A DNA stretch of 64,000 nt, from NCBI GenBank assembly GCA_947500295.1, contig CANMRM010000001.1:186001-250000 (forward strand). The letters are read 5' to 3'. Of the stretch, positions 62,633 through 64,000 are shown piece after piece. Both the position numbers and the translations under genes were made by a program. Each line of letters starts with the position of its first letter. Positions within the stretch are counted from its first letter, which is position 1. This DNA is from an uncultured Kordiimonas sp. (GTDB taxonomy: Bacteria > Pseudomonadota > Alphaproteobacteria > Sphingomonadales > Kordiimonadaceae). A model generated the notes under the pieces. It was not told the origin of the DNA. It ran no database searches and saw only the letters and a program-made list of their open reading frames with translations.

Positions 62633-63874
62633 ATGCGCCAAATTGCAGGCCTTTGGATCGTAACATTGATCGCAACAGTGTTTTCTTTTTCCGTTACCGC
62701 CCAGACAATTGTTGAGGTGTCGATCGACGGCGACTTTCAGGAAAACCTGCAGGAAGCTCTTATTCTTGCGGAACCAGGTAGTATTATCCAATTGCCTGCC
62801 GGGAGGTTTGACCTCAAAACAGCTCTGTCACTTGATGTGCCAAACATAACGGTGCGGGGGGCAGGCATGGAGCAAACTGTGCTGTCTTTCGCTGGTCAGG
62901 TTGCAGGATCAGAAGGCTTGCTGGTTACCTCTGATGGTGTGTGGCTCGAAGGCTTTGCGGTGGAAGATACGCCGGGCGATGGCATCAAAGCAAAGGGTGT
63001 GGATCAAATTTCGTTCAAGGATATCCGTGTGGAGTGGACGCGTGGTCCTCATGCGGAAAACGGTGCATACGGTCTTTACCCTGTCGAAAGCAAAAACGTG
63101 CTGATTGATGGTGCACTTGTCAAAGGTGCATCGGACGCCGGCATCTATGTCGGACAAAGCCAACATATTATAGTGCGTAACAGCCGCGCCGAATACAATG
63201 TTGCGGGCATTGAAATCGAAAACAGCTATTATGCGGATGTTTTTGACAATGTCGCGACGTACAACACGGGTGGCATTCTGGTTTTTGACCTGCCCAACCT
63301 GCCACAGATGGGGGGGCATAGTGTCCGTGTGTTCAACAATCGATCGGTAAACAACGACACAGCCAATTTTGCACCCGAAGGCAATATCGTGGCGACCGTG
63401 CCAAAAGGTACCGGCTTGCTGATTATGGCCAACCACAATATCGAAATTTTCGGCAATGAATTTTCGGATAATGCGTCGGTAAATCTTTTGTTGGCAGCCT
63501 ACCCGCGAGAATACAATGACGAAAATTACAATCCCTTACCAAGAGGGATCTATATCCATGGAAATCGCTATGGTCGTGCCGGTTGGGAACCGGACATGGC
63601 GGTGGCGGAGCTGATTGCACCGGCGACGGGTCTGCCGATTCCAGATATCGTCTGGGACGGGGCCGTGGACGGAATATGGTCGGCTTTCTTCGGGCCGGAT
63701 GAGGAAGACCGTATCATCGTCAAGGAAACCGATGGAACCACTTTTGCCAACCTGCAATTTGTCAAAGACCTGATCCTGCCATGGGGAGCTGACGTGAAGA
63801 CAGACCTTTCTGATCACGAAGGGCGGCGGGCACCCATTGAACCGGTACGGCTACCACAGGAAGAAACGGAATAG
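62633..63874 (+). CDS. Secreted parallel beta-helix protein (paired with SO2930-type cytochrome)
   Basis: 413 residues. Signal peptide to about residue 24 (VTLIATVFSFSVTAQ). A right-handed beta-helix follows: ALILAEPGSIIQLPAGRFDL, ITVRGAGMEQTVLSFAGQ, VWLEGFAVEDTPGDGIKAKG, ISFKDIRVEW, HIIVRNSRAEYNVAGIEIEN, NIEIFGNEFSDNASVNLLLA. The C-terminal 100 residues are outside the helix. It matches the family described as the beta-helix member of a two-gene pair, with the next gene as the cytochrome member. Function unknown. AGGGGGA precedes the ATG. Confidence 0.88.
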   Translation: MRQIAGLWIVTLIATVFSFSVTAQTIVEVSIDGDFQENLQEALILAEPGSIIQLPAGRFDLKTALSLDVPNITVRGAGMEQTVLSFAGQVAGSEGLLVTSDGVWLEGFAVEDTPGDGIKAKGVDQISFKDIRVEWTRGPHAENGAYGLYPVESKNVLIDGALVKGASDAGIYVGQSQHIIVRNSRAEYNVAGIEIENSYYADVFDNVATYNTGGILVFDLPNLPQMGGHSVRVFNNRSVNNDTANFAPEGNIVATVPKGTGLLIMANHNIEIFGNEFSDNASVNLLLAAYPREYNDENYNPLPRGIYIHGNRYGRAGWEPDMAVAELIAPATGLPIPDIVWDGAVDGIWSAFFGPDEEDRIIVKETDGTTFANLQFVKDLILPWGADVKTDLSDHEGRRAPIEPVRLPQEETE

Positions 63875-63886
63875 GGAAATCCGGGG

Positions 63887-64000
63887 ATGTTTCGAGTACT
63901 CACGGCTATCGCCCTGTTGTCATCTTGTTTTACCGGAGCCGCCTTCGCGTTTCAGGTGAACGACAGTGCCTTGCTGGAAAAGCGGCCGCAGCGACTGCTT
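63887..64000 (+). CDS. N-terminus of probable SO2930-family diheme cytochrome c (3' end outside window)
   Basis: Only 38 residues are visible: MFRVLTAIALLSSCFTGAAF then AFQVNDSALLEKRPQRLL. The lipobox-like LLSSC or the later AFA cleavage indicates export. The opening after the signal, ending KRPQRLL, fits how these cytochromes begin, and the position 12 bases after the beta-helix gene supports it. No heme motif is within the window, so the call rests mainly on context. Confidence 0.6.
   Translation, partial: MFRVLTAIALLSSCFTGAAFAFQVNDSALLEKRPQRLL

Noticed and set aside
1-64000. CRISPR arrays, prophage, insertion sequences, toxin-antitoxin or restriction systems
   Set aside because: No regularly spaced repeats, transposase, integrase or phage structural genes seen on reading both strands; the XRE pair lacks a toxin-like partner.

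Overview
The window looks like about 64 kb of core chromosome from an alphaproteobacterium, with a few accessory insertions. Three things point there: the gene order parB-parA-rsmG-mnmG-mnmE ... rho-hemJ-hemE-[gap]-ppsR-maf-aroE-coaE-dnaQ, the class I lysyl-tRNA synthetase, and the blocks hrcA-grpE / rph-rdgB-hemW and rsmI-yraN-gshB. The moderate G+C and the gene content would suit a marine group such as Kordiimonadales or a relative, but that placement is inference. I see no rRNA, CRISPR array, prophage or insertion sequence. One tRNA gene, Gly(CCC), is present.

Layout. 1-9.6 kb: the end of an epimerase-like gene, a universal stress protein, DUF2333, DUF952-pyrD, a SprA-type metalloprotease, an ECF sigma / membrane protein / periplasmic metal-sensor-like operon, then ugd and a MATE exporter. 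9.6-16 kb: arsC, tRNA-Gly, metZ-apaG-trkH behind a structured leader, and a TPR / cytochrome b561 / YceI / YceI cluster. 16-25 kb: TerB, a DUF6492 gene and a secreted beta-helix protein whose ribosome-binding site lies in a long hairpin, a DinG-like helicase, lysK, a methyltransferase, and a small membrane protein with its XRE regulator. 25-36.6 kb: heat-shock genes hrcA-grpE divergent from rph-rdgB-hemW, then a TetR / fatty-acid hydroxylase / homocysteine methyltransferase insertion, then the LpoA-like gene divergent from rsmI-yraN, and gshB.

36.6-53.7 kb is the origin-proximal region. It holds parAB, three parS sites (two of them inside genes), rsmG-mnmG-mnmE, a small metabolic block (ogt, dienelactone hydrolase, quinone reductase, alpha/beta hydrolase), rho, hemJ and hemE. 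A 539-base non-coding, partly AT-rich gap follows, with two perfect DnaA boxes, and is the best candidate for the chromosomal origin. On its far side are ppsR, maf, aroE, coaE and dnaQ, facing lepB. The parS sites lie roughly 8-10 kb from this gap, as expected for ParABS origin segregation.

53.7-64 kb: dnaK-dnaJ behind a heat-shock (sigma-32 type) promoter, then accessory genes. One group is a CadC-like membrane regulator with a TolB-like sensor region, divergent from a secreted NTF2-fold protein and a serine hydrolase, with a cupin gene alongside. The last group is a TetR regulator divergent from a parallel beta-helix protein and the start of what looks like its diheme cytochrome c partner, a widespread two-gene pair of unknown function. 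The least explained parts are this pair, the hairpin-controlled beta-helix/DUF6492 unit, and the regulator/hydrolase locus at 57-61 kb.
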